DNA of 15,950 bases from Bacillota bacterium (GCA_023444095.1 JAEZRP010000028.1:1-15950); one strand, 5' to 3'. Positions 7,650-14,692 are shown, numbered from the stretch's first letter. Translations and numbers: made by a program. The notes: generated by a model not told the origin, from the letters alone.

Positions 7650-8840
7650 CGGTAGTTCCTCCTTGTTATCCTTTTGAATCTTGTCCATTGCCCGGCCGCT
7701 GGCCGTAACGACCCGACCATAGGCAATCGCCTTCCATCCCTTTGAAAACGGTACGAATCCACACAGTACACCGCGCGACTGGGCATACAACCTTTTCTGA
7801 TGGAACAGCACCCGTCTGCGACCGCCGCGCGTGGCCATCATCACCCGTGCCCCATCATAAACCTCACGGCTCACAATTGCGGCATGATGATCGCGGATAT
7901 AGTACTTCTCGCGCTGGCCGGTATTCTTCACCGCACGGTGCGTCAGATAGTCCTGCGTAAAGGTCTTTTGATTGACGACATCGCCGCAATACTTCTCGTT
8001 GGAGAGAATCCCTTTCACAGCGCTATCCGACCAGGCGTTGTCCCGAATCGTCTTGTGCCCCAGTTGGTTCAGCATATCTGCGATGTCCTTGAACGACATA
8101 CCCGCGAGGTAACGGTCAAAGATCATCCGGACAATCTCGGCTTCCTTGCGGACGATGAAGATCTCGCCCTCCTCGTCCGTATCGTATCCCAGCAGCATGC
8201 TGGTCGGGCAGAGCGGGATGCCACGCTCGAATCGCCGCTTGATCGCCCAGTTGATATTGGTGGAAATGCTTCGCGATTCTTCCTGCGCGATGGAGCTGAG
8301 CACAGAGAGCGTAAACTCGCTCTTATCGTCCAGCGTGTCCATACGCTCCTTTTCGAAGTACACGCCCACTCGCTGCGGCAGGTTCTTTAGCTTCCGAACG
8401 TAGGTCAGGCAGTCCAGAACGTTCCGCGCGAAGCGGCTGATCGACTTGGTGACGATGTAGTCGATCTTCCCCGCCTCGCAGTCCCGGATCATTTGCTTGA
8501 AGCTCTCGCGCTTTTTCGTACTGGTGCCACTGACACCCTCGTCGGCAAAAATGGCAATCAGCGTCCAATCCGGATGCGAATTGATGTATTCCTGATAGTA
8601 CTGCACCTGCAGCTCATAGCTGCTGAGCTGTGCGTCGTCATCCGTACTGACTCGGCAGTACGCGCACACCTTCTTTTTTTGCGGCTCCTCGTCCGGAAGC
8701 ACTACCGCCAGCGTCGCCTCAATCACCGTCACGTCGTACTGCTTATTTCGGTACTTATTCCTGATGCGTCTTCGGCGTTCGTCGCCATACAGGACAGTCT
8801 TGCGCTGCCGGGCTCGCCGCTGCCCGTCGTCGTATTCCAT
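7026..8840 (-). CDS. Large serine recombinase fused to a second mobile-element domain and AT-hook (Rec4)
   Basis: 604 residues. An unusual basic extension (1-56, rich in arginine) precedes the resolvase catalytic domain: CAYCRVST with the nucleophile Ser65 and Arg63, GVSGTSTKKRESFKQMI, KSISRFARN and AQEESRSIS. A recombinase domain follows (about 215-320, including GILSNEKYCGDVVNQKTF). There is no CxxC zinc ribbon; instead comes RGVLCGFVPFSKGWKA, the ending I recall for a subgroup of clostridial recombinases. From Met398 a different domain begins, containing YVVMSLNPTTHQVAV and IRKMMGW. A Gln/Glu/Ala/Pro-rich repeat tract then leads to a C-terminal AT-hook, KRKPGRPKKNV. Such enzymes cut and rejoin DNA at element ends. 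Start ATG at 8840 with GGGGAGG upstream. The second half has its own ribosome binding site (see 7026-7649), so this may be two genes joined in frame. Confidence 0.93.
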   Translation of the reverse strand: MEYDDGQRRARQRKTVLYGDERRRRIRNKYRNKQYDVTVIEATLAVVLPDEEPQKKKVCAYCRVSTDDDAQLSSYELQVQYYQEYINSHPDWTLIAIFADEGVSGTSTKKRESFKQMIRDCEAGKIDYIVTKSISRFARNVLDCLTYVRKLKNLPQRVGVYFEKERMDTLDDKSEFTLSVLSSIAQEESRSISTNINWAIKRRFERGIPLCPTSMLLGYDTDEEGEIFIVRKEAEIVRMIFDRYLAGMSFKDIADMLNQLGHKTIRDNAWSDSAVKGILSNEKYCGDVVNQKTFTQDYLTHRAVKNTGQREKYYIRDHHAAIVSREVYDGARVMMATRGGRRRVLFHQKRLYAQSRGVLCGFVPFSKGWKAIAYGRVVTASGRAMDKIQKDNKEELPMASDIMKGFEVMDIEKASTQAAMTVTQTRLRFNKATAHELTYPEYVVMSLNPTTHQVAVQGSTEGTRNAFLFAEKGAETRYSITVNIMALSNSIRKMMGWCDDAEYTARGVYYAAADAIIFEMDTAVRSEKRHRQKKGTAEQKGTTGQESTTEQESAAAPQPVAVQESKAAPQPIAEAVMEKKEREKQDAPEPAPAKRKPGRPKKNV

Positions 8841-8966
8841 GAATCATCCTCCCCGTAGTCGTGATAACCAATCGCCCTGTTCAAAGAATAGACATGACAA
8901 CCACCTCCCTTCCAGCCTCTATTTTACTGTGTAACCCGATCTTCGTACACCATTGGCAGATACAGA

Positions 8967-9046
8967 AAAAGCCCCTGTAAGCTGATTTCGCTTCTGGCGC
9001 CGAGGGTTTCCTCGAACCGAGAAGGTCAATCCACTTACAGGGGCTT
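8967..9046 (-). ncRNA. Structured palindromic element H1 with terminator, upstream of Rec4
   Basis: Two 37-base arms (8969-9005 and 9010-9046) pair without any gap around a 4-base loop. There is a 13-bp perfect outer stem (AAGCCCCTGTAAG with CTTACAGGGGCTT), a symmetric 9/9 internal loop, a 5-bp stem CTTCT/AGAAG, a symmetric 5/5 loop, and a 5-bp stem CGAGG/CCTCG capped by AAAC. On the minus strand the outer stem ends in GGGGCTTTTTC, so it can act as an intrinsic terminator about 125 bases before the Rec4 start. A related element lies at 10614-10682. It could be an attenuator, a small RNA, or a DNA recombination site; no promoter was recognised for it. Confidence 0.5.
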
Positions 9047-9149
9047 GCCGCAAAGCGTCTTAACTGTAACGATGTCAACTACAATCTGGATATGAACGAT
9101 TCGCATGACGGATTGTCGCATCTTGTCGCATTTTTTCGTCATCCATCAC

Positions 9150-9178
9150 TTGACAAATCCGTCTCATTCTGCTATGCT
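9150..9178 (+). promoter_or_regulatory. Promoter of the ATPase gene
   Basis: The consensus -35 box TTGACA (9150-9155) is followed after exactly 17 bases by TATGCT (9173-9178). The ATPase ATG lies 54 bases downstream with GGAGGAGG (9218-9225) in between. The tandem TTGTCGCAT repeats end 18 bases upstream of the -35 box and could be an activator or repressor site. Confidence 0.75.
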
Positions 9179-9232
9179 TGAAATACGAGAAACCGCATCA
9201 TGTAGCAGATTCCCGTCGGAGGAGGAACGATC

Positions 9233-10486
9233 ATGGAGATTAAGCGCGATTTTTACTTGAACAAGCTCATATCCAAACAGCATAACCAGCTGATTAAAGT
9301 CATCACCGGCATCCGTCGGTGTGGCAAATCGTATCTGGTTTTTACGCTGTACAAGAATTACCTGTTCTCGCAGGGCGTTGACGCATCACACATTATCGAA
9401 ATGGCCTTTGATTCTTTTGAGAACAAAAAGTATCGTGACCCGAACGTCTTTTATCCATATATTAAGGACTTGATTCGTGATGACAAGGCGTATTACGTTC
9501 TTCTTGATGAGGTGCAGATGCTGGACGAGTTCGAGTCCGTGCTCAACGGGCTCATGCGAATCTCGAACATCGACCTATATGTTACGGGAAGTAATGCCAA
9601 ATTTCTGTCCAAGGATGTACTGACAGAGTTTCGCGGACGGGGCGACGAGGTTCACATCGCGCCTCTCACCTTTGCGGAGTTTATGTCCGCATATAACGGC
9701 CATAAGTATGACGGATGGAACGAGTACATCCTCTATGGCGGCCTGCCTCCGGTTGTGACGCTTAAAACTCCCGAAGAGAAGATAGCTTTTCTGAAAAGCC
9801 TGTTCGAGGAAACCTATATTCGGGATGTCATGGGCAGAAACAGACTTCGTAACCAGGCAGAGCTAGAGGATCTCCTGAACTTTCTGGCTTCCTCCATCGG
9901 TTCGCTGACAAACCCGACAAAGCTGTCTGCCACGTTCAAAAGCGTTAAGCACGTGACCATCAGCGACAAGACCATAAAACGGTATATTGACGCCCTCTGC
10001 GACGCGTTCCTCATCACCATGGCACAGAGATACGACGTGAAAGGAAAGGCGTACTTCGATACCCCACTCAAATACTACTATACGGATATAGGTCTTAGAA
10101 ACGCGCGTATCAACTTCAGACAGTTGGAAGAGACGCATACCATGGAGAACGTTATATTCAACGAGCTGCGTGCTCGCGAGTTCAACGTGGATGTCGGCGT
10201 AGTGGAATTTACTGAAAGAAATGATCGTGGGAAGGCGATAAGAAAGCAGTTGGAGATTGACTTTATCTGTAACAAAGCATCCAAACGGTATTATGTACAA
10301 TCCGCTTTTTCCGTCCCAGACAGTCAAAAAATGGTACAGGAGCAGCGACCGCTTAAGAACACGGGAGACTCCTTCAAGAAGATCATCATTGTAAAAGACG
10401 CCCCCGCCCCGTGGTATACGGAGGATGGCATCCTGGTGATGAGTATCTTTGATTTCCTGCTGAATCCCAACAGTCTCGACTTATAA
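9233..10486 (+). CDS. AAA-type ATPase with DUF4143 domain
   Basis: 417 residues of the ATP-binding family with an N-terminal AAA_14-type ATPase and a C-terminal DUF4143 domain. Walker A is GIRRCGKS (26-33), Walker B is YYVLLDEVQML (Asp92, Glu93), and sensor-like YVTGSNAKFL and EFRGRGDEVHIAPLTFAEF follow. The C-terminal half contains ENVIFNELR and LEIDFICN with YYVQSAF, which resembles a degenerate PD-(D/E)xK nuclease-like core typical of DUF4143. The role of the family is not established; members are frequent in anaerobe genomes and often horizontally acquired. It is monocistronic, with its own promoter and strong ribosome binding site. It points the opposite way from all four recombinases and is bracketed by two related palindromes (8969-9046 and 10614-10682). 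Confidence 0.93.
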   Translation: MEIKRDFYLNKLISKQHNQLIKVITGIRRCGKSYLVFTLYKNYLFSQGVDASHIIEMAFDSFENKKYRDPNVFYPYIKDLIRDDKAYYVLLDEVQMLDEFESVLNGLMRISNIDLYVTGSNAKFLSKDVLTEFRGRGDEVHIAPLTFAEFMSAYNGHKYDGWNEYILYGGLPPVVTLKTPEEKIAFLKSLFEETYIRDVMGRNRLRNQAELEDLLNFLASSIGSLTNPTKLSATFKSVKHVTISDKTIKRYIDALCDAFLITMAQRYDVKGKAYFDTPLKYYYTDIGLRNARINFRQLEETHTMENVIFNELRAREFNVDVGVVEFTERNDRGKAIRKQLEIDFICNKASKRYYVQSAFSVPDSQKMVQEQRPLKNTGDSFKKIIIVKDAPAPWYTEDGILVMSIFDFLLNPNSLDL

Positions 10487-10524
10487 GTCAATCAGCTCCT
10501 AGAATTTTGCAGCTATCGAGCAGA

Positions 10525-10554
10525 TTAAGCCAACAAAACTCAAGTTAAGCCAAC
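10525..10554. repeat. Two 10-bp direct repeats, 20-bp period
   Basis: TTAAGCCAAC occurs at 10525-10534 and again at 10545-10554, so the copies lie on the same face of the helix. The second copy runs into a 7-bp inverted repeat, CAACTGT (10551-10557) with ACAGTTG (10566-10572). It lies just after the ATPase stop. A protein-binding site or part of a recombination site is possible. Confidence 0.4.
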
Positions 10555-10613
10555 TGTTTACGTAGACAGTTGAGTTATTTAAGTCCAGACCGATGCCCCT
10601 TAAAGGCGAAGCT

Positions 10614-10682
10614 CCCCGCAAACGGATTTGTCTTCACGCCACGGATACACTCCGAGCCTTGAAGGAAAATCGGCTTGCGGGG
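10614..10682. repeat. Imperfect palindrome H2, related to H1, immediately after Rec3
   Basis: Two 32-base arms (10614-10645 and 10651-10682) pair without gaps around a 5-base loop, with 25 of 32 positions complementary; the ends are CCCCGCAA and TTGCGGGG. It begins 11 bases beyond the Rec3 stop. On the plus strand the stem is followed by TTTCTG, so it might also end ATPase transcription. It shares with H1 the blocks GATTT, CTTC, GAAGG, AATC and CTT in the same order. Confidence 0.6.
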
Positions 10683-10693
10683 TTTCTGTCGTG

Positions 10694-11920
10694 TTACGCC
10701 GCTCCCACCAGCTCAACCGCCACGCCCTCGGCGCCAATCTCCACGCGCCGTACCATCGTCATGAAGCGATCCACGTCAAAGCGCTCTGCATCAACCCACG
10801 CCCAGCCCAGCTTTTCGGAGATTGCTTTGAGCAGTTCATCCTCTCGGATGATGCTGTTCTTACAGCCGTTCCCCAGCTTGCCTTTTTGGCGTTCGGCGCA
10901 GTTCCAAGCCTTGACGGCTTCCTTACCGCGCGTCATCGTTCTGCGCCTGTAGGGAGCGCCACAATCCGCGCAGAACACTTTCCCATACAGAAAATGCGTC
11001 TTCTCCCTGATGTGGACTCCCTCTTCCCTTTCGCCCTTCCGCTGTTCAAGCAGCGTTTTCGCGCGATCCCATGTTTCCCGGTCGACAATCGGCTCATGAT
11101 CGTTTGATATGTAATAACTGGCATATGAAGCGGTCGGGTCCGGGCGCTTGGTCAGGTAATGATGCGGCGCTTCCTTTTGCAGCAACCGGTCGCCAACATA
11201 GAGTTCGTTTCGCAGAATCTTCATGATGACGGGAATTTCGAAGGGCTTGTCGCAGCGCATCCGCTTTGCGCCCGTCTCCTCCAGATGCCTTATGATCTGC
11301 GCGGGCATCAGGCCACTCACATAGTCGGCAAACACCTGCCGAATAATCCACGCGTCCCCGTTCGGCACGAGCTTCCCGCTCTTGTCCGTATCGTACCCCA
11401 GCACCCGGTTGCTGCCGATGTTCCGGACGCCCTTCTCCGCGTGTTTCCGGTAGCTCCATTTCACGTTCTCGGAGATGGAGCGGCTCTCCTCCTGCGCGAC
11501 CGCCGCCAAGACGCTGAAGACCATATCGGAGGTCGGGTCGAAGGAGGAAATCGCCTCGCGCTCAAAGCGTACCTCCACCTCACAGGCCTTCAGCTCGTGA
11601 ACGTATCGCTGCGCGTCGGCGACGTTGCGGGCGAATCGGGAAATAGACTTGACGAGCAGGATGTCCAGCTTGCCAGCCTTCGCGTCCGCGATCATATTCT
11701 GGAACTGCGGGCGATGCTCTGCGCTGGTGCCGCTCCTGCCAGGGTCGGCGTAAACCTGAACGTACTCCCACATGGGGTTCTGGCGGATAAAGGTCTCGTA
11801 ATACTCCACCTGCGTCCGCAGGCTCTCCTGCTGCTCCTCCGCCTCCGTGCTCACGCGAGCATAGGCGGCCACGCGTTTTTTGCGCAGAGCGGTCTTGCTT
11901 TCTATCTTGCGTATGATCAT
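10694..11920 (-). CDS. Large serine recombinase with zinc ribbon (Rec3)
   Basis: 408 residues. The catalytic domain has YARVST with Ser24 and Arg22, GRSGTSAEHRPQFQNMI, KSISRFARN and AQEESRSIS. A recombinase domain (about 175-275, including LRNELYVGDRLLQKEA) is followed by a zinc ribbon with Cys317, Cys320, Cys341 and Cys353, and a short C-terminal tail. It is shorter than many large serine recombinases, with little or no coiled-coil after the ribbon. ATG at 11920 has AGGAGG eight bases upstream. It is the last of three tandem recombinase genes, linked to Rec2 by a 15-codon micro-ORF, and is followed at once by palindrome H2, so it probably lies at the physical end of the element. Confidence 0.95.
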   Translation of the reverse strand: MIIRKIESKTALRKKRVAAYARVSTEAEEQQESLRTQVEYYETFIRQNPMWEYVQVYADPGRSGTSAEHRPQFQNMIADAKAGKLDILLVKSISRFARNVADAQRYVHELKACEVEVRFEREAISSFDPTSDMVFSVLAAVAQEESRSISENVKWSYRKHAEKGVRNIGSNRVLGYDTDKSGKLVPNGDAWIIRQVFADYVSGLMPAQIIRHLEETGAKRMRCDKPFEIPVIMKILRNELYVGDRLLQKEAPHHYLTKRPDPTASYASYYISNDHEPIVDRETWDRAKTLLEQRKGEREEGVHIREKTHFLYGKVFCADCGAPYRRRTMTRGKEAVKAWNCAERQKGKLGNGCKNSIIREDELLKAISEKLGWAWVDAERFDVDRFMTMVRRVEIGAEGVAVELVGAA

Positions 11921-11964
11921 GCGATCAACCTCCTGTTAGAATTTTGCTGCCATGGTTCCCCCAT
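11917..11964 (-). CDS. 15-codon micro-ORF bridging Rec2 and Rec3
   Basis: The frame reads MGEPWQQNSNRRLIA. Its ATG (11964-11962) overlaps the Rec2 stop as TGATG, and its TGA (11919-11917) overlaps the Rec3 start as ATGA, so it fills the gap exactly. The Rec3 ribosome binding site is the AGGAGG that encodes its two adjacent arginines. There is no strong ribosome binding site of its own, so it would be reached by reinitiation after Rec2. It may serve to carry ribosomes to Rec3 rather than make a useful peptide, or it may be chance. Confidence 0.35.
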   Translation of the reverse strand: MGEPWQQNSNRRLIA

Positions 11965-13526
11965 CACGATTCCGCTGCCTTTTTAATATCGCTTGGCCGA
12001 CCATGCTTGTTCCAAACGCGTGCTTTTTCGCAGCTGGACTTGGTACGGTTGATGCGGCGCATCACCTGATGGCCGCAGAAAACCCGCTCACCGCCCAGTA
12101 TATAACCGTTCTGTGTACAGGTCAGCTCGACGTTCGGAATCTCGGATGCTTTGTCGTAACGCACCGGCACCCGGCTTTTCTTTCCGAACTTCCATGAGAC
12201 GACCGCCACGCTCCATTGGGTGAAGGCAATCTGCTCTACCAGCGCGTCCAAAAAAACGTACTCGACGTGTTTGAGCCGCGGCTGCTTTTTGAGCCATTCC
12301 AGCGCAACCCCTGCCGCCTCGCCCTTCACGCCCCGTCTGGCGGCGAGCTGCATCAGCTCATCCCGATCCAGGCGCTCGTAGGCATCCCGCACGATGCGGT
12401 CGATGTATTTCTCATGCACCACGTAGGGCGGACAGGCCGCCCCTTCCTTTGCGCCGCCGCATGTCCACACGCCGGGATGACCGTTCACGGGCAGATGAAA
12501 GCGCACCATCCTTTCCCCGCAGAAGGGGCAGATCAGAAAGCCGTGGTACGGATACTGGGCGCAGCCCTTGTGCCGGTCTTTCAGGGATAGAATCATCTGT
12601 GCCAGCTCGAAGGTCTTTCTGTCCACAATGGCCTCGTGATGATCACGGACATAATAGCTCGGCACGATGGTCTGGTCGTTCTTCACCTTTTTGTGGGACA
12701 GGTGGTCGACCGTGTAGCACTTCTGCATCATCACGTCGCCGACGTACTTCTCATTGTGAAGAACCGTCGCCAGCGACTTCGGCCACCACCTCCCACCGTT
12801 CATCGCGGGGATGTTTTCCTTCTCCAGTATCCGTACGATCTCCGGCAGTGAGTGCCCTGAAACATAAAGCTCGAAGATACGCCGCACACCCTTAGCTTGC
12901 TCTTCATTGATGTGGTACTCGCCATCCTTACCCTTGATGAAGCCGTAGGTATTTACCCACTTGGGTTTCCCCGCTTGAAAGCGTTTTCGTATCCCCCATT
13001 TCATATTTTCAGAGATATTGTGGCTCTCTTCCTGGGCGACAGCTGCTAAAATCGAAAGCAGCATCTCCGAAGAGCTGCTGCCCGTATCTAGGTGGTTTTC
13101 GTCAAAGTAGACGTAAATGCCCATGTCCTTGAGCCTCCGCACATATTGAAGGCAGTCCATGGTGTTGCGGGCGAAGCGACTGATGGATTTGGTGATGATG
13201 TAATCGATCTTGCCCGCCTCGCAGTCCGCAATCATCCGCTGGAACTCCACGCGGCGGGAGGCGTTGGTCCCGGTCAAACCCTGGTCGGCATATATATCGA
13301 TAAGCTCCCATCCGGGGCGCGCGGCGATCAATTCCCGGAAGGACTGCATCTGCGTCTCTAAACTGGACGCTTGCTGTTCCAGATCCGTACTGACGCGGCA
13401 GTAGGCCGCCACGCGCTTGCGCTGGATGATCTCAACGTGGACGGGCGGTTCGCGCCGCAATACCTGTACGCCCGGCGTGATCGCGCTCAACGTCGTAGAC
13501 CCCAAAGCCGTAACACCTGTCGTCAT
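11964..13526 (-). CDS. Large serine recombinase with zinc ribbon (Rec2)
   Basis: 520 residues. A 38-residue N-terminal extension precedes the catalytic domain: YCRVST with Ser46 and Arg44, GLTGTNASRRVEFQRMI, KSISRFARN and AQEESHNIS. The recombinase domain follows (including LHNEKYVGDVMMQKCY), then a zinc ribbon with Cys333, Cys336, Cys356 and Cys365. A C-terminal helical region comes after it, with a TQNGYILGGERVFCGHQ segment at the end. ATG at 13526 overlaps the Rec1 stop as ATGA. It is the longest of the three tandem recombinases and the one closest to a classic TnpX-like layout. In elements of this kind, recombinases excise and integrate the element, possibly acting together. Confidence 0.95.
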   Translation of the reverse strand: MTTGVTALGSTTLSAITPGVQVLRREPPVHVEIIQRKRVAAYCRVSTDLEQQASSLETQMQSFRELIAARPGWELIDIYADQGLTGTNASRRVEFQRMIADCEAGKIDYIITKSISRFARNTMDCLQYVRRLKDMGIYVYFDENHLDTGSSSSEMLLSILAAVAQEESHNISENMKWGIRKRFQAGKPKWVNTYGFIKGKDGEYHINEEQAKGVRRIFELYVSGHSLPEIVRILEKENIPAMNGGRWWPKSLATVLHNEKYVGDVMMQKCYTVDHLSHKKVKNDQTIVPSYYVRDHHEAIVDRKTFELAQMILSLKDRHKGCAQYPYHGFLICPFCGERMVRFHLPVNGHPGVWTCGGAKEGAACPPYVVHEKYIDRIVRDAYERLDRDELMQLAARRGVKGEAAGVALEWLKKQPRLKHVEYVFLDALVEQIAFTQWSVAVVSWKFGKKSRVPVRYDKASEIPNVELTCTQNGYILGGERVFCGHQVMRRINRTKSSCEKARVWNKHGRPSDIKKAAES

Positions 13527-14440
13527 GTTGTTTTCCCCTTCCCCGTTTTGCCTGTTTTCTTTGTCCGCAGCGCGTTCTGACTGATCAGCTTGCCCACCCC
13601 CTCAAAGGTCTCGCGGTCAATGATCGGCTCGTGATGCCCCTCGATGTAATACTGGGTGCGTTGGCCGGTGTTCCTCACAACGCGTTTGGAGAGGAAGTCG
13701 GGCTTGAAGCTCTTGTTCGTGATGATGTCGCCGATATAGGCCTCGCTTTTCAGCATCCCGCACAGCCTCGCCTGTGTCCAGCGTTCACCGGAGCCTTGTT
13801 TGGCTTCCATGTTGTTAAGCGCGTTTAGGATCATCTGGTAACTCTGTCCCTGCGCAGCCATACGGAAGGCAAGACGAACACGCTTCGCTTCCGGCTCGTG
13901 GATCTGCCAAACCTTTTCACCCTTCTCGTTCAGCCGCTTCCGATAGCCGTATCGCGCTACGCGGGTTGGATTGCCACTTGCGTTTCGATGCTCCAGCGAC
14001 CAGCGGATGTTTTGGCTGAGGTTGTTCACTTCTTCCTGAGCCATGGTCGCCAGCACAGAGAGGATGAACTCGGAGCCACCGTCCATGCTGTTGAATCCTT
14101 CCTTCTCAAAAAGGACGGGGATCCCCTTCTCCTTGAGCTGGCGAACGCAATTAACACAGTCTGCTAGATTTCTCGCAAAGCGGGATACGGACTTGGTCAT
14201 GATCATGTCCACCTTACCGTCCATACAGTCCTTCATCATCCGCTGAAACTCCGGACGCTTGGTCGTGCTCAAGCCCGAGGCACCATGATCGCCGTACACA
14301 TCCACCAAGACCAGATTCGGGTCGGCACCGATCAGCCGTCGATAGTATGCACATTGCGTTTCATAGGATTCTGCCTGCTCCTCTTGCAGTGTACTCACAC
14401 GACAGTACGCCGCCACACGCTTTCTATTGTCATCGGTCAC
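13523..14440 (-). CDS. Serine recombinase lacking the zinc ribbon (Rec1)
   Basis: 305 residues. It has the catalytic domain (YCRVST with Ser16 and Arg14, GASGLSTTKRPEFQRMM, KSVSRFARN, AQEEVNNLS) and the recombinase domain (including LKSEAYIGDIITNKSF and YYIEGHHEPIIDRETF). It stops right after that with a basic tail, KTKKTGKTGKGKTT-like, where a zinc ribbon and coiled coil would be expected. The start is the GTG at 14440: GGAGGAG lies just upstream, inside the last codons of the 78-codon gene, whose TAA is one base before the GTG. An upstream in-frame start at 14530 would overlap that gene and has no better signal. The missing ribbon suggests it works as a partner of Rec2 or Rec3, or that it uses a simpler site. 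Confidence 0.93.
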   Translation of the reverse strand: MTDDNRKRVAAYCRVSTLQEEQAESYETQCAYYRRLIGADPNLVLVDVYGDHGASGLSTTKRPEFQRMMKDCMDGKVDMIMTKSVSRFARNLADCVNCVRQLKEKGIPVLFEKEGFNSMDGGSEFILSVLATMAQEEVNNLSQNIRWSLEHRNASGNPTRVARYGYRKRLNEKGEKVWQIHEPEAKRVRLAFRMAAQGQSYQMILNALNNMEAKQGSGERWTQARLCGMLKSEAYIGDIITNKSFKPDFLSKRVVRNTGQRTQYYIEGHHEPIIDRETFEGVGKLISQNALRTKKTGKTGKGKTT

Positions 14441-14441
14441 G

Positions 14442-14678
14442 TTATCTCCTCCGATCCTTCTCTGTTTGAAGCACGATATTGCCGGGCACACGAAGGGTAT
14501 CAATAGTTGTGACCCTATGCCTGCCGTCACTGTCCACCAGAATCAGCTCCGGATATATGGATAAATCCAGAAAGCGTCGTAAAGAGTATTCACCCGCCTC
14601 GCTTCGCTCCGCGATGGCCGAGGCAATGATCTCCTCCGCATCACGTTCACGCACGATCACATCCACAAAAATCTCCAC
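14442..14678 (-). CDS. Small hypothetical protein upstream of the recombinases
   Basis: 78 codons from the GTG at 14678, which has GGAGG eight bases upstream. An in-frame ATG at 14693 overlaps the previous stop as TGATG and would add five residues. The protein is acidic in the middle and basic at the end: EIFVDVIVRERDAEEIIAS, then RRFLDLSIYPELILVDSDG and a C-terminal EKDRRR. Its last codons double as the ribosome binding site of Rec1. I do not recognise the family. The position between an element accessory gene and the recombinases suggests a role in the element, for example regulation or directionality, but nothing in the sequence proves this. Confidence 0.65.
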   Translation of the reverse strand: MEIFVDVIVRERDAEEIIASAIAERSEAGEYSLRRFLDLSIYPELILVDSDGRHRVTTIDTLRVPGNIVLQTEKDRRR

Positions 14679-14692
14679 GCTCCACACCTCCA

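Larger units (their letters stand above)
8841..9232. other. Intergenic region between divergent Rec4 and the ATPase
   Basis: This 392-base stretch holds the structured element H1 (8967-9046), the ATPase promoter (9150-9178) and a tandem 9-bp repeat TTGTCGCAT at 9113-9121 and 9123-9131. On the minus strand, a GGGAGG ribosome binding site precedes a four-codon frame MSIL (ATG at 8896) before the Rec4 ribosome binding site. No full-length gene is supported. Confidence 0.5.

Noticed and set aside
9006..9025. GGTTCGAGG within H1 (minus strand) read as a tRNA T-arm
   Set aside because: The bases are explained by the palindrome; there is no acceptor stem, D-arm or anticodon arm around it.
8881..9078. 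65-codon minus-strand frame across H1
   Set aside because: It begins at a TTG without a ribosome binding site and its codons are the arms of the palindrome.
8969..10682. True integron attC sites
   Set aside because: The ends lack the conserved core sites of attC and no tyrosine-type integron integrase is present; only the general shape is similar.
10498..11950. TAGAATTTTGC shared by 10500 and 11936 regions as a possible att core
   Set aside because: An exact 11-mer pair is expected many times by chance in a window of this size, and one copy lies in the micro-ORF rather than at a boundary.
11159..11986. 275-codon plus-strand frame opposite Rec3
   Set aside because: It is antisense to a recombinase with intact motifs and is a shadow of its codon bias.
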